Source: Deltaproteobacteria bacterium (GTDB lineage Bacteria > Myxococcota > B64-G9). Taken from it: a stretch of DNA of 64,000 nucleotides. A program made the position numbers and the translations under genes. The notes under the pieces were generated by a model. That model worked only from the letters and a program-made list of their open reading frames with translations. It did no database searches and was not told where the DNA came from. This document shows positions 1-10,700 of this stretch, piece by piece. The stretch covers positions 1 to 64,000 of the forward strand of contig JAFCZJ010000057.1 in assembly GCA_019314375.1 (NCBI GenBank), given 5' to 3'. The stretch's first letter is position 1; every line of letters starts with the position of its first letter.

Positions 1-1
1 C

Positions 2-3000
2 GCCAGATTCTTCGTCGAGGTGGGTCCCAAAAAGATCCTGACCCACTTCGTCAACGACATCTTAGATGATCCGACGGTCATCGCAGTCCACACCAACCAC
101 CCCAAACAAAACGACAATGAATGCATAACCTCCTGCCTGGCAGCCGCCTTTGCTTCAGGAATTGGCCTGCACGCCAAAAAGATGGAGAACCCCATGTCCA
201 TTTCCCCAACAGAACCAACACCAATCAATCCCAAGTCAAAAACGCATCAAGTGGTGGTGACTGGTGTTAGCTTGGGCTTGCCCGGATTAAAAAAAGAACT
301 ATTCGCCGAGGACAACACGGAACGCATCCTGGCCGGTTACGCGGGCATTGATCCTGTTGGAAAAGGCATGCGTCAGGACCTGGCCAAACAACATGTGGTG
401 CGCCTGTTCAAGGACGCACCGGGCGGTCCGGCCTTCGGCGTCATCGAGGATCCCGAGCAGGTGGCTCAGTTGGCGGGACAAAAAGGTCGCTTCGATCTGG
501 AGCAGGAGTTCGGCGTCCCGGCCGAGCGCGTGGCCTCCTATGACATCACCACCAAGCTGGCCATTGCAGCAGGCCTCTTGGCACTACGAGACGCCGGCAT
601 TCCCTTGCTGATGGGCAGCAAGGAAACCAGCACCGGAAGCAGGCTACCCACCGGATGGCGCTTGCCGGCAAGTCTTGCCGACGAGACCGGCATCATCTTC
701 GCCAGCGCCTTCCCCGGCACGGATCAACTCGTGCGAGAAATGAACAAACGTCAGCGGGATGAATCTTTGCGTGCCTCCCTTGCCGAACTCAAGCGCATCG
801 TCGAGCAAGTGGGCCCCTTGCACGCGGTACAAAAACGCATCCAAATATTGGAAACAGAATTGGGCAAGGGTTATCAACTCGAACGAGATACGATTTTCCG
901 CATTCTGTCTCTCGGTCACGCCCAGTTGGCCGAGCTCATCGGCGCGCGTGGACCCAACATCCAGATGAACGCAGCCTGTGCCTCCACCACCATGGCCGTC
1001 AACATGGCCACTGACTGGATCGCGCGGGATCGTTGCCGTCGCGTACTGGTGGTGGGTGCCGACGACATCACCAACCCCGCGCTGGCACCCTGGCTCGTGG
1101 GGGGTCTCTTGGCCACCGGTGCCCTGTCCACCGAAAAGGAATTGAGCTTGGCCGCGCTTCCCTTTGATCGACGGCGCAACGGGATGATCCCGGGCATGGG
1201 GGCCGTGGGCCTGGTGGTCGAAACAGAAGAAAGCGTCAAGGATCGGGGCATGCATGCCCTGACACGGCTACTGGGCTCGGAAATCGCCAACAGTGCCTTT
1301 CACGGCACACGCCTGGACACCGAGCACATCGCCGGTGTGATGACCCGCTTCATCGATCGCATGGAAAAGGAACACGGACTCGATCGGGCGACCTTGGCCC
1401 GAGAGACCGTTTTCATTTCCCACGAAACCTACACCCCGGCCCGAGGCGGCAGCGCCAGCGCGGAAGTCGCCGCTTTGCGCAAGGCCTTCGGTGAACACGC
1501 CGAACACATCGTCATCGCCAACACCAAGGGGTTCACCGGCCACGCCATGGCCGCGGGCATTGAAGACGCGGCAGCCGTGCGCATGTTGCAGCACCAACAG
1601 GTGCCGCCCATCGCCAATCATCAAGAGACGGACCCGGAGCTGGGGCCACTCAATCTCTCAAAAGGAGGACACCACCCCGTCCGCTACGCCCTCCGCCTGG
1701 CCGCGGGCTTCGGATCTCAGTTGGCTCTGAGCCTGAGTGAGGGCATCAAAGTCGGCACGGAGAGGGTGAGTGATGCTCGACAACAAGAGACCTGGCTCCA
1801 GGATATCTCCGGACTGCAAAACCCCCGCCTGGTGGTCGAGAATAAGACCCTGCACCTGGTCGAAGACCACCTCACCGCCGAAGAACAGCCGATCATCGAA
1901 AAGACCGTCGAGCCTGCGCCAAAGAGGGCAACATCGCGCTTGCCCCTCGAAGAGGCGCCGAAGGTGACGACAGAGCATCCGCCCCTCGAAGAGGCACCGA
2001 AGGTGACGACAGAGCATCCGCCCCTCGAAGAAGTGCCAAAGGTGTCGACAGAGCATCCGCCTCTCGAAGAAGCGCCGAGGGAAATGAGCCGCAACTTCGA
2101 GGATGTGACGGAACATATCCTGAGCATCGTTGCGGAAAAAACCGGTTACCCGGTGGACATGTTGGAGCCCGATCTGGATCTGGAGGCCGACTTAGGGATC
2201 GATACGGTCAAACAGGCCGAAATGTTCTCGGAAATCCGAGCCGCCTTCGGCATCCCGAAACAAGACGACCTCAAACTTGCCGACTACCCCACCCTAGCCC
2301 ACATCATCCGCTTCGCAAGCGAAGGTTCCGAAAACCTTAAGCGCAAGGAGAACACACCGCTTCAGGACAAGACGTCTGTCATCGAGGCGGGGGCAGTCGA
2401 GAAGACGAGCATCGTGCCCGTCCAAGAAAGCACGCCCCTCCAAGAGAGCACGCCGGTTCAGGAGAGCACGCCGGTTCAGGAGAGCACGCCGGTTCAGGAG
2501 AGCACGCTGGTTCAGGAGAGCACGCTGGTTCAGGAGAGCACGCTGGTTCAGGAGAGCACGCCGGTTCAGGAGAGCACGCTGGTCCAGGAGAGCACGCTGG
2601 TTCAGGAGAGCACGCTGGTTCAGGAGAGCACGCTGGTTCAGGAGAGCACGCTGGTTCAGGAGAGCACGCTGGTCCAGGAGAGCATGCCGGTCCAGGAAGA
2701 TGCGCAAGTCAACGGGCCCGTGGTTGTCGAACAGGCGAGCCACGAAAATGTCACGGAACGCATCTTGGCGATCGTTGCCGAGAAGACCGGCTACCCGGTG
2801 GACATGTTGGAGCCCGATCTGGATCTGGAAGCCGACTTAGGGATCGACACGGTCAAGCAAGCCGAGATGTTTGCAGAGATCCGGGCCGCCTTCGGCATCC
2901 CGAAACAAGACGATCTCAAGCTTGCCGACTACCCCACCCTGGCCCACATCATCCGCTTCGCAAGCGAAGGTTCCGAAAACCTTAAGCGCAAGGAGGGCAC

Positions 3001-5971
3001 ACCGCCTCAGGACAAGCCGCCTGTCATCGAGGCAGAGGCTATCGAGAAGACGAACATCGTGCCCGTCCAAGAAAGCACGCCCCTCCAAGAAAGCACGCCT
3101 CTCCAGGAGAGCACGCCGGTTCAGGAGAGCACGTTGGTCCAGGAGAGCACGTTGGTCCAGGAGAGCACGTTGGTCCAGGAGAGCACGCTGGTCCAGGAGA
3201 GCATGCCGGTCCAGGAAGATGCGCAAGTCAACGAGCCCGTGGTTGTCGAACAGGCGAGCCACGAAAATGTCACGGAACAAATCCTGGCTATCGTTGCCGA
3301 GAAGACCGGCTACCCGGTGGACATGTTGGAGCCCGATCTGGATTTGGAGGCCGACTTGGGGATCGATACGGTCAAACAAGCCGAGATGTTTGCAGAGATC
3401 CGGGCCGCTTTCGGCATCCCCAAACAAGATGATCTCAAGCTTGCCGACTACCCCACCCTGGCGCACATTATTCGCTTCGCGGAGGAAGGCTCGACCCCGG
3501 AGGATCCCGAACCAGAGCCCCCCGCGCCCAGCGGCACCGACGGCGCGCAGGCTCCATCAAAGGACGGCAGGCTCCGTTTTCGTCAGGCCCAACTCATCGG
3601 CCTGCCCGGACCTTCAGCCTGCGCGCCCAGCGGGGCCCGGCTCAAGGGTCGCATTCTCATCGCCGGCGGACCCATGACCAGCCGCATCGCCCTGGCGAAA
3701 GAACTTCGCTCCCTGGGCGCTCAGACGGTGGTCATCGAAGCCATCGAGCCTTCTCTCGCAGCCGAAGAAGCCCAATCGCAAGCCCGGGTGGCGAGCCCGG
3801 ACGGCCTGATCATCTTGGCCCCCGAGGGAGAGGCGCTGGCCTTGGACGAGGAACAAGACGCCACCTGGCAGGCCGGTCTGGACACACGCTTGCGGCTGCA
3901 TTTTCACCTCGCCAAGGCCCTGCACGAAAATCTTTCGGATCGAGAGGGTGCCTTCTTCGCCTGCACCACGCGCATGGGCGGCCACATGGGCTTCGGCCCC
4001 GACGGACCCGCCGATCCCGCGGCCGGGGACGCGGCCACCCAGGCGACCTGGATAGCAGAAGAACTTTCCATCGACCCGGAGCTGGTGGAGTTGGGCCGGA
4101 CCACAGCCGGACGCTGGGCCGTGCGCCTGCACGATGAAGACAGCCATGCCGCCACCGCCGCGGATACACTGCCGAGAAACCCGGTGGTCCTCATCACCGG
4201 CGGTTCAGGCGGCATCGCGGCCCAGGTGGGGGCGGATCTCGCCCGCCACCATGGCGGCGACTATTACCTGGTCGCCCGCACGCCCCTGCCTCAATCCGAA
4301 ACCGATGAAATGCGGCTTTTTCGCTCCGACCCAAAAGCCCTGAAGCCCAAGGTCCTCAGCCGCATGAAAACCGAGCAGGAAAAGATCACACCCGCCATGG
4401 TGGAGACGAAAATCCAGCGCATCGAGCGGGCCTGCGCCGCCTTCGACGCCTCCGAAACCATCCGTCGAGCGGGAGGCCGGGCCCACCACGTGGCCCTGGA
4501 CGTCTGTGACGGACAAGCGGTTTCGGCCCTGGTGAAGCGAATCCAGCAGACCCACGGTCGACTGGATCTCATCGCCCACGCGGCCGGCATTGATCACAGC
4601 CGACCTTTGCCCAGCAAGACACTTGAAGATTTTAACAGCATCGTGGCCGTCAAAGCCGAGGGCCTGCGTAACTTACTCCGCGCCACCCGCGACCTGAAAG
4701 CATGCCGCATGGTGCTCTTCGGCTCCATCGCCGGACGATTCGGCAACATGGCCCAGACCGACTATTCAGCGGCCAACGACATGTTGGCCAAGGCCGCCCT
4801 GGCCATGCCGCGACTTCGGCCGCAGATGACCTGTTTGACCCTGGACTACAGCGCCTGGGCCGAGGTCGGCATGGCCAGCCGGGGCTCCATTCCACAAGCC
4901 ATGGCCGCGGCAGGCATCGGCACCATTCCCCTCAGCGAAGGTGCCTCAAGCCTTCGTCATGCCTTGACGCAGGGCATGCGCGGCGAATGGGTGGTGGCCA
5001 CCGAACTGGGCGGGATGGAAGATCAACTAAAAAGCCAGCGAATGGACCTGGCCCAAATCCAGAACAAGCTCTCCGCCGACAAAGAACGCTACGCCATGCT
5101 GCAAGGGGTAAGGGGCTGGAGCTTAAACGAAGGCCTGAGACTCCAGGTTCGCTTCGATCCGAAACAAGAGCCCTACTTAAACGATCACCGCATCGAAAAC
5201 ACGGCCGTGGTGCCCGGCGTCATGGCCGTGGAATGCTTTGCCGAGGCGGTGCAGCTGGTTCACGGTTCGACCGGGCTGATCAGCGTCGAGGATCTGAAAT
5301 TTGAAGCTCCCTTGAAACTCTACCGGGACGAGGCCCGAGATGCCACCCTCAAGCTGCTGCCCGTCATGGGCCCCGCGGGTCGAGAATACGAACTCAGCAT
5401 GGAGACCCGCCGCGAATTGACCGGGGGTCGCGAACAGATCACTTGCCACTACCGCGCCCGGTTGCGCATTGAAGATGCACATCAAGTGACCCGCCACTTC
5501 GACCCGCCACTTCGCCGAGGCAATGAGGCCATCGACAAAGCCAGCATCTACCGGGCCTACTTCCACGGGCCGGGTTTTCAAGTACTGGAACAAGCCGGTG
5601 ATGACGGAGCGGCAGGCCTGACTGGTGAACTGGATTCGAAACGTTTGCAACCGGTCATGGGCCGCCCCGCAAGGTTGAGTTCCTGGCCCATGTTGACCGA
5701 ATTGGCCTTTCAGACCGCGGGGCTCTTGGAGGCCAAAACAGAAAACCACATCGGCCTGCCATCCAGCGTCAAGCGCCTGCGCATCCACCTGGCCCAGCCG
5801 GACACGGCCCGGCCCATCCTGGCACATGTGACCCGAAATGGTCATGGCTACTCGGCACAAGTACAAGACGCCCTGGGCCAGGTTCTCGTGGAGTTGGAAG
5901 GCTACGAAACCTCAGCCTTGCCCTGGCCCTTGCCCGAAGACGTACAAGCCGGCTTGAAGCACAAAAACTGA
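2..5971 (+). CDS. PUFA-synthase-like type I polyketide/fatty acid synthase, 5'-partial (AT end-KS-ACP-ACP-ACP-KR-DH)
   Basis: The frame is open to the left edge. The first residues ([13 protein letters not shown]) are the end of an acyltransferase domain, so the true start lies outside and the GTG at 20 is internal. A ketosynthase follows (about 245-1790) with Cys in AACAST (977-979), His in SHETYT (1421-1423) and His in TGHAMAAG (1541-1543). Three near-identical ACPs lie at about 2104-2320, 2749-2965 and 3268-3480. Then come the KR structural half, a KR Rossmann motif ITGGSGGI (about 4195) with Tyr at 4763-4765, and a double-hotdog dehydratase with His in YLNDHRI (5186-5188). The architecture resembles PfaA-type or glycolipid synthases making a reduced or dehydrated acyl chain in the cytosol; the product is unknown. 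Each ACP has Thr where Ser normally carries phosphopantetheine. Linkers are built of 18- and 39-bp tandem repeats. The stop overlaps the next start (TGATG). Confidence 0.88.
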   Translation, partial: ARFFVEVGPKKILTHFVNDILDDPTVIAVHTNHPKQNDNECITSCLAAAFASGIGLHAKKMENPMSISPTEPTPINPKSKTHQVVVTGVSLGLPGLKKELFAEDNTERILAGYAGIDPVGKGMRQDLAKQHVVRLFKDAPGGPAFGVIEDPEQVAQLAGQKGRFDLEQEFGVPAERVASYDITTKLAIAAGLLALRDAGIPLLMGSKETSTGSRLPTGWRLPASLADETGIIFASAFPGTDQLVREMNKRQRDESLRASLAELKRIVEQVGPLHAVQKRIQILETELGKGYQLERDTIFRILSLGHAQLAELIGARGPNIQMNAACASTTMAVNMATDWIARDRCRRVLVVGADDITNPALAPWLVGGLLATGALSTEKELSLAALPFDRRRNGMIPGMGAVGLVVETEESVKDRGMHALTRLLGSEIANSAFHGTRLDTEHIAGVMTRFIDRMEKEHGLDRATLARETVFISHETYTPARGGSASAEVAALRKAFGEHAEHIVIANTKGFTGHAMAAGIEDAAAVRMLQHQQVPPIANHQETDPELGPLNLSKGGHHPVRYALRLAAGFGSQLALSLSEGIKVGTERVSDARQQETWLQDISGLQNPRLVVENKTLHLVEDHLTAEEQPIIEKTVEPAPKRATSRLPLEEAPKVTTEHPPLEEAPKVTTEHPPLEEVPKVSTEHPPLEEAPREMSRNFEDVTEHILSIVAEKTGYPVDMLEPDLDLEADLGIDTVKQAEMFSEIRAAFGIPKQDDLKLADYPTLAHIIRFASEGSENLKRKENTPLQDKTSVIEAGAVEKTSIVPVQESTPLQESTPVQESTPVQESTPVQESTLVQESTLVQESTLVQESTPVQESTLVQESTLVQESTLVQESTLVQESTLVQESTLVQESMPVQEDAQVNGPVVVEQASHENVTERILAIVAEKTGYPVDMLEPDLDLEADLGIDTVKQAEMFAEIRAAFGIPKQDDLKLADYPTLAHIIRFASEGSENLKRKEGTPPQDKPPVIEAEAIEKTNIVPVQESTPLQESTPLQESTPVQESTLVQESTLVQESTLVQESTLVQESMPVQEDAQVNEPVVVEQASHENVTEQILAIVAEKTGYPVDMLEPDLDLEADLGIDTVKQAEMFAEIRAAFGIPKQDDLKLADYPTLAHIIRFAEEGSTPEDPEPEPPAPSGTDGAQAPSKDGRLRFRQAQLIGLPGPSACAPSGARLKGRILIAGGPMTSRIALAKELRSLGAQTVVIEAIEPSLAAEEAQSQARVASPDGLIILAPEGEALALDEEQDATWQAGLDTRLRLHFHLAKALHENLSDREGAFFACTTRMGGHMGFGPDGPADPAAGDAATQATWIAEELSIDPELVELGRTTAGRWAVRLHDEDSHAATAADTLPRNPVVLITGGSGGIAAQVGADLARHHGGDYYLVARTPLPQSETDEMRLFRSDPKALKPKVLSRMKTEQEKITPAMVETKIQRIERACAAFDASETIRRAGGRAHHVALDVCDGQAVSALVKRIQQTHGRLDLIAHAAGIDHSRPLPSKTLEDFNSIVAVKAEGLRNLLRATRDLKACRMVLFGSIAGRFGNMAQTDYSAANDMLAKAALAMPRLRPQMTCLTLDYSAWAEVGMASRGSIPQAMAAAGIGTIPLSEGASSLRHALTQGMRGEWVVATELGGMEDQLKSQRMDLAQIQNKLSADKERYAMLQGVRGWSLNEGLRLQVRFDPKQEPYLNDHRIENTAVVPGVMAVECFAEAVQLVHGSTGLISVEDLKFEAPLKLYRDEARDATLKLLPVMGPAGREYELSMETRRELTGGREQITCHYRARLRIEDAHQVTRHFDPPLRRGNEAIDKASIYRAYFHGPGFQVLEQAGDDGAAGLTGELDSKRLQPVMGRPARLSSWPMLTELAFQTAGLLEAKTENHIGLPSSVKRLRIHLAQPDTARPILAHVTRNGHGYSAQVQDALGQVLVELEGYETSALPWPLPEDVQAGLKHKN
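1944..2073 (+). repeat. 39-bp in-frame tandem repeat, KS-ACP1 linker
   Basis: About 3.3 copies of a 39-bp unit encode [13 protein letters not shown]-type 13-residue repeats between the ketosynthase and the first ACP. The repeats are acidic and Pro-rich, consistent with a flexible linker. The period keeps the reading frame. Confidence 0.85.
2417..2686 (+). repeat. 18-bp in-frame tandem repeat, ACP1-ACP2 linker (about 15 copies)
   Basis: Fifteen successive 18-bp units encode [12 protein letters not shown] or LVQEST hexapeptides. Neighbouring units differ by one or two bases, which points to recent slippage or unequal exchange. The array separates ACP1 from ACP2. Confidence 0.92.
3062..3205 (+). 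repeat. 18-bp in-frame tandem repeat, ACP2-ACP3 linker (about 8 copies)
   Basis: Eight units of the same VQEST-type 18-bp repeat. The flanking sequence on both sides matches that of the first array, so an ACP-plus-linker block was duplicated and the arrays then diverged in copy number (15 versus 8). Confidence 0.92.
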
Positions 5972-6663
5972 TGAACATTCGGTGGCACATGGATCGAGAT
6001 CCGGGCGGGGATCTCAGCGAGGGGCTCTTGCCCGTGGAGGTTTTGGAAGGCCAACGCTATCGCCACGCCGGCCGTCATCGGCAGTGGCAACACGGGCGCT
6101 TCTTGTCAAAGTCCCTGCTCTGCCATGAAGCCCAATTCCTGGGCCTGCAAACTACAAAACCGGAGCAAATCCGCATCCAACGCATGTCGGCTGGTTGGCC
6201 CCAGGCACAAAACGCCGAGGGTCGCCCGCTGCCAATCAGCTTATCCATCAGTCATTGCGGCGACTGGGCCGTCAGTGCCGCCTGTGCCCAATCCGCAGGT
6301 CATGTGGGCGTGGACCTGGAACGGGTCGAGTCGCGCTCACAGCACTTCATCGGAGACTATTTCACCGAAGGAGAGCAAGGCTTACTCGGACCCCTCGCAG
6401 AGTCGGACTTCGACACCAGGGTGACGGCCATCTGGTCCATCAAAGAAGCCGTCCTGAAAGCCCTCGGCACCGGATTGGCGGACCCGGCTACCTCCGTTGA
6501 GGTTCTGACTTTGCCCCAGGCCCACAAAGACAATTGGAAAAAGGCCCAAGTTCAATTGACCGGTGCCCCCAATCCCAAGGTGCGCTGGCGTCTGGTAGAA
6601 GACGATCTGGTCCTGGTGCTCGCACAGTTGCCTGTCGGCTCCTGGTGCATGCCAAGTGCCTAG
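5971..6663 (+). CDS. 4'-phosphopantetheinyl transferase, Sfp type
   Basis: This enzyme would transfer the phosphopantetheine arm of coenzyme A onto carrier proteins in the cytosol. The 230-residue protein has the family's metal and CoA signatures: VGVDLERVESR in the middle and WSIKEAVLKALGTGL further on (the WxxKEA motif). The ATG overlaps the stop of the synthase by one base (TGATG), so translation is probably coupled and the upstream ACPs are the likely substrates. Length is normal for Sfp-type enzymes. Which carrier proteins it modifies is inferred from position only. Confidence 0.88.
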   Translation: MNIRWHMDRDPGGDLSEGLLPVEVLEGQRYRHAGRHRQWQHGRFLSKSLLCHEAQFLGLQTTKPEQIRIQRMSAGWPQAQNAEGRPLPISLSISHCGDWAVSAACAQSAGHVGVDLERVESRSQHFIGDYFTEGEQGLLGPLAESDFDTRVTAIWSIKEAVLKALGTGLADPATSVEVLTLPQAHKDNWKKAQVQLTGAPNPKVRWRLVEDDLVLVLAQLPVGSWCMPSA

Positions 6664-6691
6664 GCCAGATATCTGTGGTAGCCTACGGGCC

Positions 6692-7732
6692 ATGCGTTTG
6701 CCCCTCATCCTGTCCATGCTCCTGGTGCTTTCTTGTGGCGAGCGTTCCACGCCCATTCCATGGCCGGTAGATCTTCCTGCAAACCCGGAAGACGGCGCTC
6801 ACTTTGACGGCGAACGGGACCCCTTCTACGAAGGCTGGTATCACAAGATTTCCTTGCCCGATTCGGACGAAGCCTTCTTCTTCATTTACTCGGTGGTCAA
6901 TCCCCTGCCCGGGACCGCTTATCCCTCCGAGGCTTTCCTTTATTGCGGGCAGTCCAGCAGCCTAGACAGCATCTATGAGTCTTTCCCGGTAGGAGACTAT
7001 TGGGCGTCGACCGAACATCGCGACGTCCGCATCGGCGATTCCGCCCGTGCCACGGCCTTGCGCTTTGCGGGCGAGGCCAAAGACGACAAAGGCGCTTGTA
7101 GCTGGGACATCTGGCTGGACGAAAACCTGGGCTGGCCCGAGACCATGGGTTGGCTGACGGGCCAGGCAGGCCTGGAGACCTCCTGGACCGTGGGCAGCCT
7201 CAGCGCCCGGGCCTCGGGCTGGATCGAATACAAAGGCAAGCGATTCGAGTTCACTGATGTTTTGGCTTACGGGGATCATAACTGGGGCAGCGTTTTTCCC
7301 AGGCAATGGTTCTGGATGCAGGCCAACGATTTTTCCTCGGGCCGGGCCGCCCTGGCCGCCTCGGGGGGCACGCTCGCCTTCGGCGACACCGAAATCGAAG
7401 CCCAGATGATCGGCTTTTGGCTTGACGGCGTCATGCACAGCTTCCGCACCCAGGACCTGGATCAGGTCACAGCCGAGGTTGAAAAGGGCTCTTGGTCTTT
7501 GCAGGGAGAAAAAGAACTGGAGCGCATCAGCATCGAAGCCAGCTGCGATCCGGACAGCTTTTTCCACTTGCTGGCGCCCACGCCGGAAGGCGTTGCGCCC
7601 CGCGCATGGGAGTCGCTTGAGGGAAGGATCAGCGTGATCTTGGAACAACGAGCCGATTCGGAAGCCGCCTGGGAGATCCTCTTTGACGACAGCTCAGATC
7701 ATGCCGGTGTCGAAGTGGGCTTGGACGACTGA
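6692..7732 (+). CDS. Tocopherol-cyclase-like lipoprotein
   Basis: The start at 6692 gives a lipoprotein signal peptide, MRLPLILSMLLVLSC, with a good lipobox; an ATG 36 bases upstream would add an unlikely leader that overlaps the previous gene. The mature protein resembles the plant and bacterial tocopherol cyclase family (PF14249): HFDGERDPFYEGWYHKI near the start, and YGDHNWGS followed by FPRQWFWMQANDF about two thirds along. Plant members cyclise prenylquinols; bacterial ones are mostly uncharacterised. It lies 28 bases after the PPTase gene on the same strand, so it may act on the lipid made by the synthase in the envelope, but that is inference. It converges on the FG-GAP gene with only 27 bases between them. 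Confidence 0.7.
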   Translation: MRLPLILSMLLVLSCGERSTPIPWPVDLPANPEDGAHFDGERDPFYEGWYHKISLPDSDEAFFFIYSVVNPLPGTAYPSEAFLYCGQSSSLDSIYESFPVGDYWASTEHRDVRIGDSARATALRFAGEAKDDKGACSWDIWLDENLGWPETMGWLTGQAGLETSWTVGSLSARASGWIEYKGKRFEFTDVLAYGDHNWGSVFPRQWFWMQANDFSSGRAALAASGGTLAFGDTEIEAQMIGFWLDGVMHSFRTQDLDQVTAEVEKGSWSLQGEKELERISIEASCDPDSFFHLLAPTPEGVAPRAWESLEGRISVILEQRADSEAAWEILFDDSSDHAGVEVGLDD

Positions 7733-7759
7733 ATCTTCGATCTTCCCGAATGGAATTTC

Positions 7760-10700
7760 TCACAAGCGAATGATGAAGGGCTGGCCCACCAGCGGAACGC
7801 CCTGCACAGAAACATCCGGCCACTGCTCTGAATGGACCTGAAGGTCTTGACTGGATTCCATTTGGATATGGCCTGTGGCCACCTGCTCAAAACCGTATCG
7901 CCCACAGGCCGTCAAGGCCATGGCCAGGATGAGCAGCATCAGGGCCAAAAGTCTCAAACCATGCCCCAAGCGCCTGCCTTTCTGACGACGGCACCCTGGC
8001 GACAGCATGAACAATCCCAGCAAAATCATTCCCATGAGCATACCCGATCCAGCCCCCGCACTGGCGCATCCCGAAACAGACTGCTCGTCCAAACTCAGGG
8101 TCAAGACCAAAACCAAGTGCCGTGACTCCAAAGAAGCCACGGAAAAACCCATCGATTCGAAGACAATCTCAGATGACGCAGGATCCACAAGCACGGGTTC
8201 ACCCAAAGCCAACCCATCCAGTTCCACCTCTCCATCCCCATTCGGATCGTCAAGCAGGCGAGCGACCAGGCCATGACCACTCAGTCCCAGCTTTTCCAGG
8301 CCCACAAGACCCAGCCGGAGCTGTTTCACATCCACCGGCGTCGACATCGCATCGATCTGAAACTGGAAGACCGGCAGACTTGCCCCCACCTTCAGCTCCC
8401 CGCCCTGCGGAGAATTCTCCCCGAGGGAAACATACACTACGGGATCAAAACAGTCCGAGTCCTCGTCCACTGCTCCGTCGCAGTCATCGTCCACGGAGTC
8501 GCAGGTAAGGTCGTCGACGCTCAAGGGCGCGCCCGGCTCACAGGCGGTCTCCACGCCGGCCACACAGCTCGATGGAATGCTGTGGTCCCTGCAGTAACCC
8601 GTCCCGCAAGCGGCGACGATCACATAATCCTCGTCGATACCGCCGCTGGTGCTGCCATCACAATCGTCATCTACGCCATCGCAGGTCGCGTCATCGGCGC
8701 TCAGAGGCGCGCCGGGCTCACAGGGCGTCTCTACCCCAGCCACACAGCTCGACGCCATGCTGTGATCCCTGCAGTAGCCCTTCCCGCAGGCAACGGTGGC
8801 AACATAGTCCTCGTCATTGCTTCCATCGCAGTCGTCATCAACGCCATCGCAGGTCGCGTCGTCGTTGCTCAAGGGGGCAGCCTCCGCACAAGCCGTCTCC
8901 ACTCCCGCCACACAGCTCGACGAAATGCTGTGGTCTCTGCAGTATCCCACGCCGCAAAAGGCGACGATCACATAATCCTCGTCGATGCCGCTGCTGGTGC
9001 TGCCATCACAATCATCATCTACGCCATCGCAGGTCGCGTCATCGGCGCTCAGGGGGGCACCGGGCTCACAAAGCGTCTCTACCCCAGCCACACAGCTCGA
9101 CGGAATGCTGTGTTCCCTGCAGTATCCCGTCCCGCAAGTGGCGACGATCACATAATCCTCGTCGATGCCGCCGCTGGTGCTCCCATCACAATCGTCATCT
9201 ACGCCGTCGCAAGTCGCGTCATCCGCGCTCAAGGGCGCGCCAGCACAAACGCCGCCGGTGCAAACGTCATCCAGGGTGCAATCGATCCCATCGTCACATG
9301 GGGTATCGTCAGCCGCCGGGGGATCGGAACAAAAACCGGTGGCCGGATCGCAGTCGCCACTGACGTGACACTGATCCAAGACAGCGCAGACCTTGTTCTC
9401 GCCCGGGACGCAAACTCCCGACTGACAGCGATCATCAATCGTACAAAGGTCCCCGTCATCACAAGGCGTGGCGTCGGGTTGGCTTTCGCAAAATACACTG
9501 CGAGCGGTGTCGACCCAGTCGGATGCCATCAAATAGACCCGTCCGCCATTGCTGGAGGCATATGGTGCCGACAAAACCCGCCGCACATAACCGCAGGGAA
9601 AATCCACATAGGCCACGGCCGTGCCAAGCCGATCTCCATCCGCGGCACCCAGCGTGCGCCGATCATGGTCCGTGGCAAGACTCAGATCCGAAACGGATGT
9701 TCCGTTCATCGGCCCAAATATTTCATACGCGGCACCGCAATCGCTACGACCCAGATCTTCCGCCCCGGGCGCGCCCAACAAGAGGTCGACCTGCCCATCC
9801 CCGTCCACATCGCCCACGGCCAGCGAGCGCAACTCATCGCCCATGGCCGCGCCGTCGATACGAATGTTGTAGCCGTCACCCGGAGCAATGAGATCGATAT
9901 TCAAATTATCCAGCGGCATGCCCTGCCAGGCACCATCGCCGGCGATGAGGTAAATCGTGCCGCTCCCGGAGCCTTCCGTGAAACCGTACCAACCGTATGG
10001 CGAGGCGACCACCAAGTCATCCACGCCGTCGCCGGTCAAGTCACCCCCGGCCATGGCCGCCCCAAAGTGGGCCCAGTTCTGCTCGGCATTGAATCGAATG
10101 TGATAAGTAGCCGCGTCGCCGAGGATGACGGACCCCGTCCCCAGATTCTCGGTGCCCGTGCCGTTGACGGCACCTCCGCCGAAGACCACATAAACGCTTC
10201 CCGTGTCGTTGATGCCGGCGACACTGTAATTGAGCTCAGGACCGGGAGCGCCCATGGCCAAATCATTGACCCCATCACCATTGAGGTCCGCGCAGGCCAG
10301 AGAGCTGCCCAGGTTCTCTGCCTCTCCATTAACTCCGCTGTGACCCTCCTGACCAAAGTAGCGCACGTTGTATCCATCGAAACTGACTCCGCCGCTGCTT
10401 TGGATGCTCATGTCCAAAGTCATACAACTGGTGTTGCTGTGGGTGGCCGTGGCCTTGCCGAAATAAACCGCCACCGCCCCCGCGTCTTGCTCAACGGTCG
10501 GCAAATTGCGATCCATGTAAAAAGCGCCCACCACAAAATCCGCCAGGCCATCGCCGGAAAGATCGCCTACGGCCAGCGTGAAGGCCGCCGCATATCCAAG
10601 GCCCTCCGATCCGCCCAACACCCGCAGAGAAAAATTGGCGGAAGCGTCCACACCGACCCCGGGTCCGACCGGGAAAAGACCCGAAATGCCGTTGCGATAA

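Noticed and set aside
2294-3466. Leu-rich repeat proteins on the minus strand (LLNQRAL type)
   Set aside because: They are the antisense reading of the 18-bp VQEST repeats, not leucine-rich-repeat genes.
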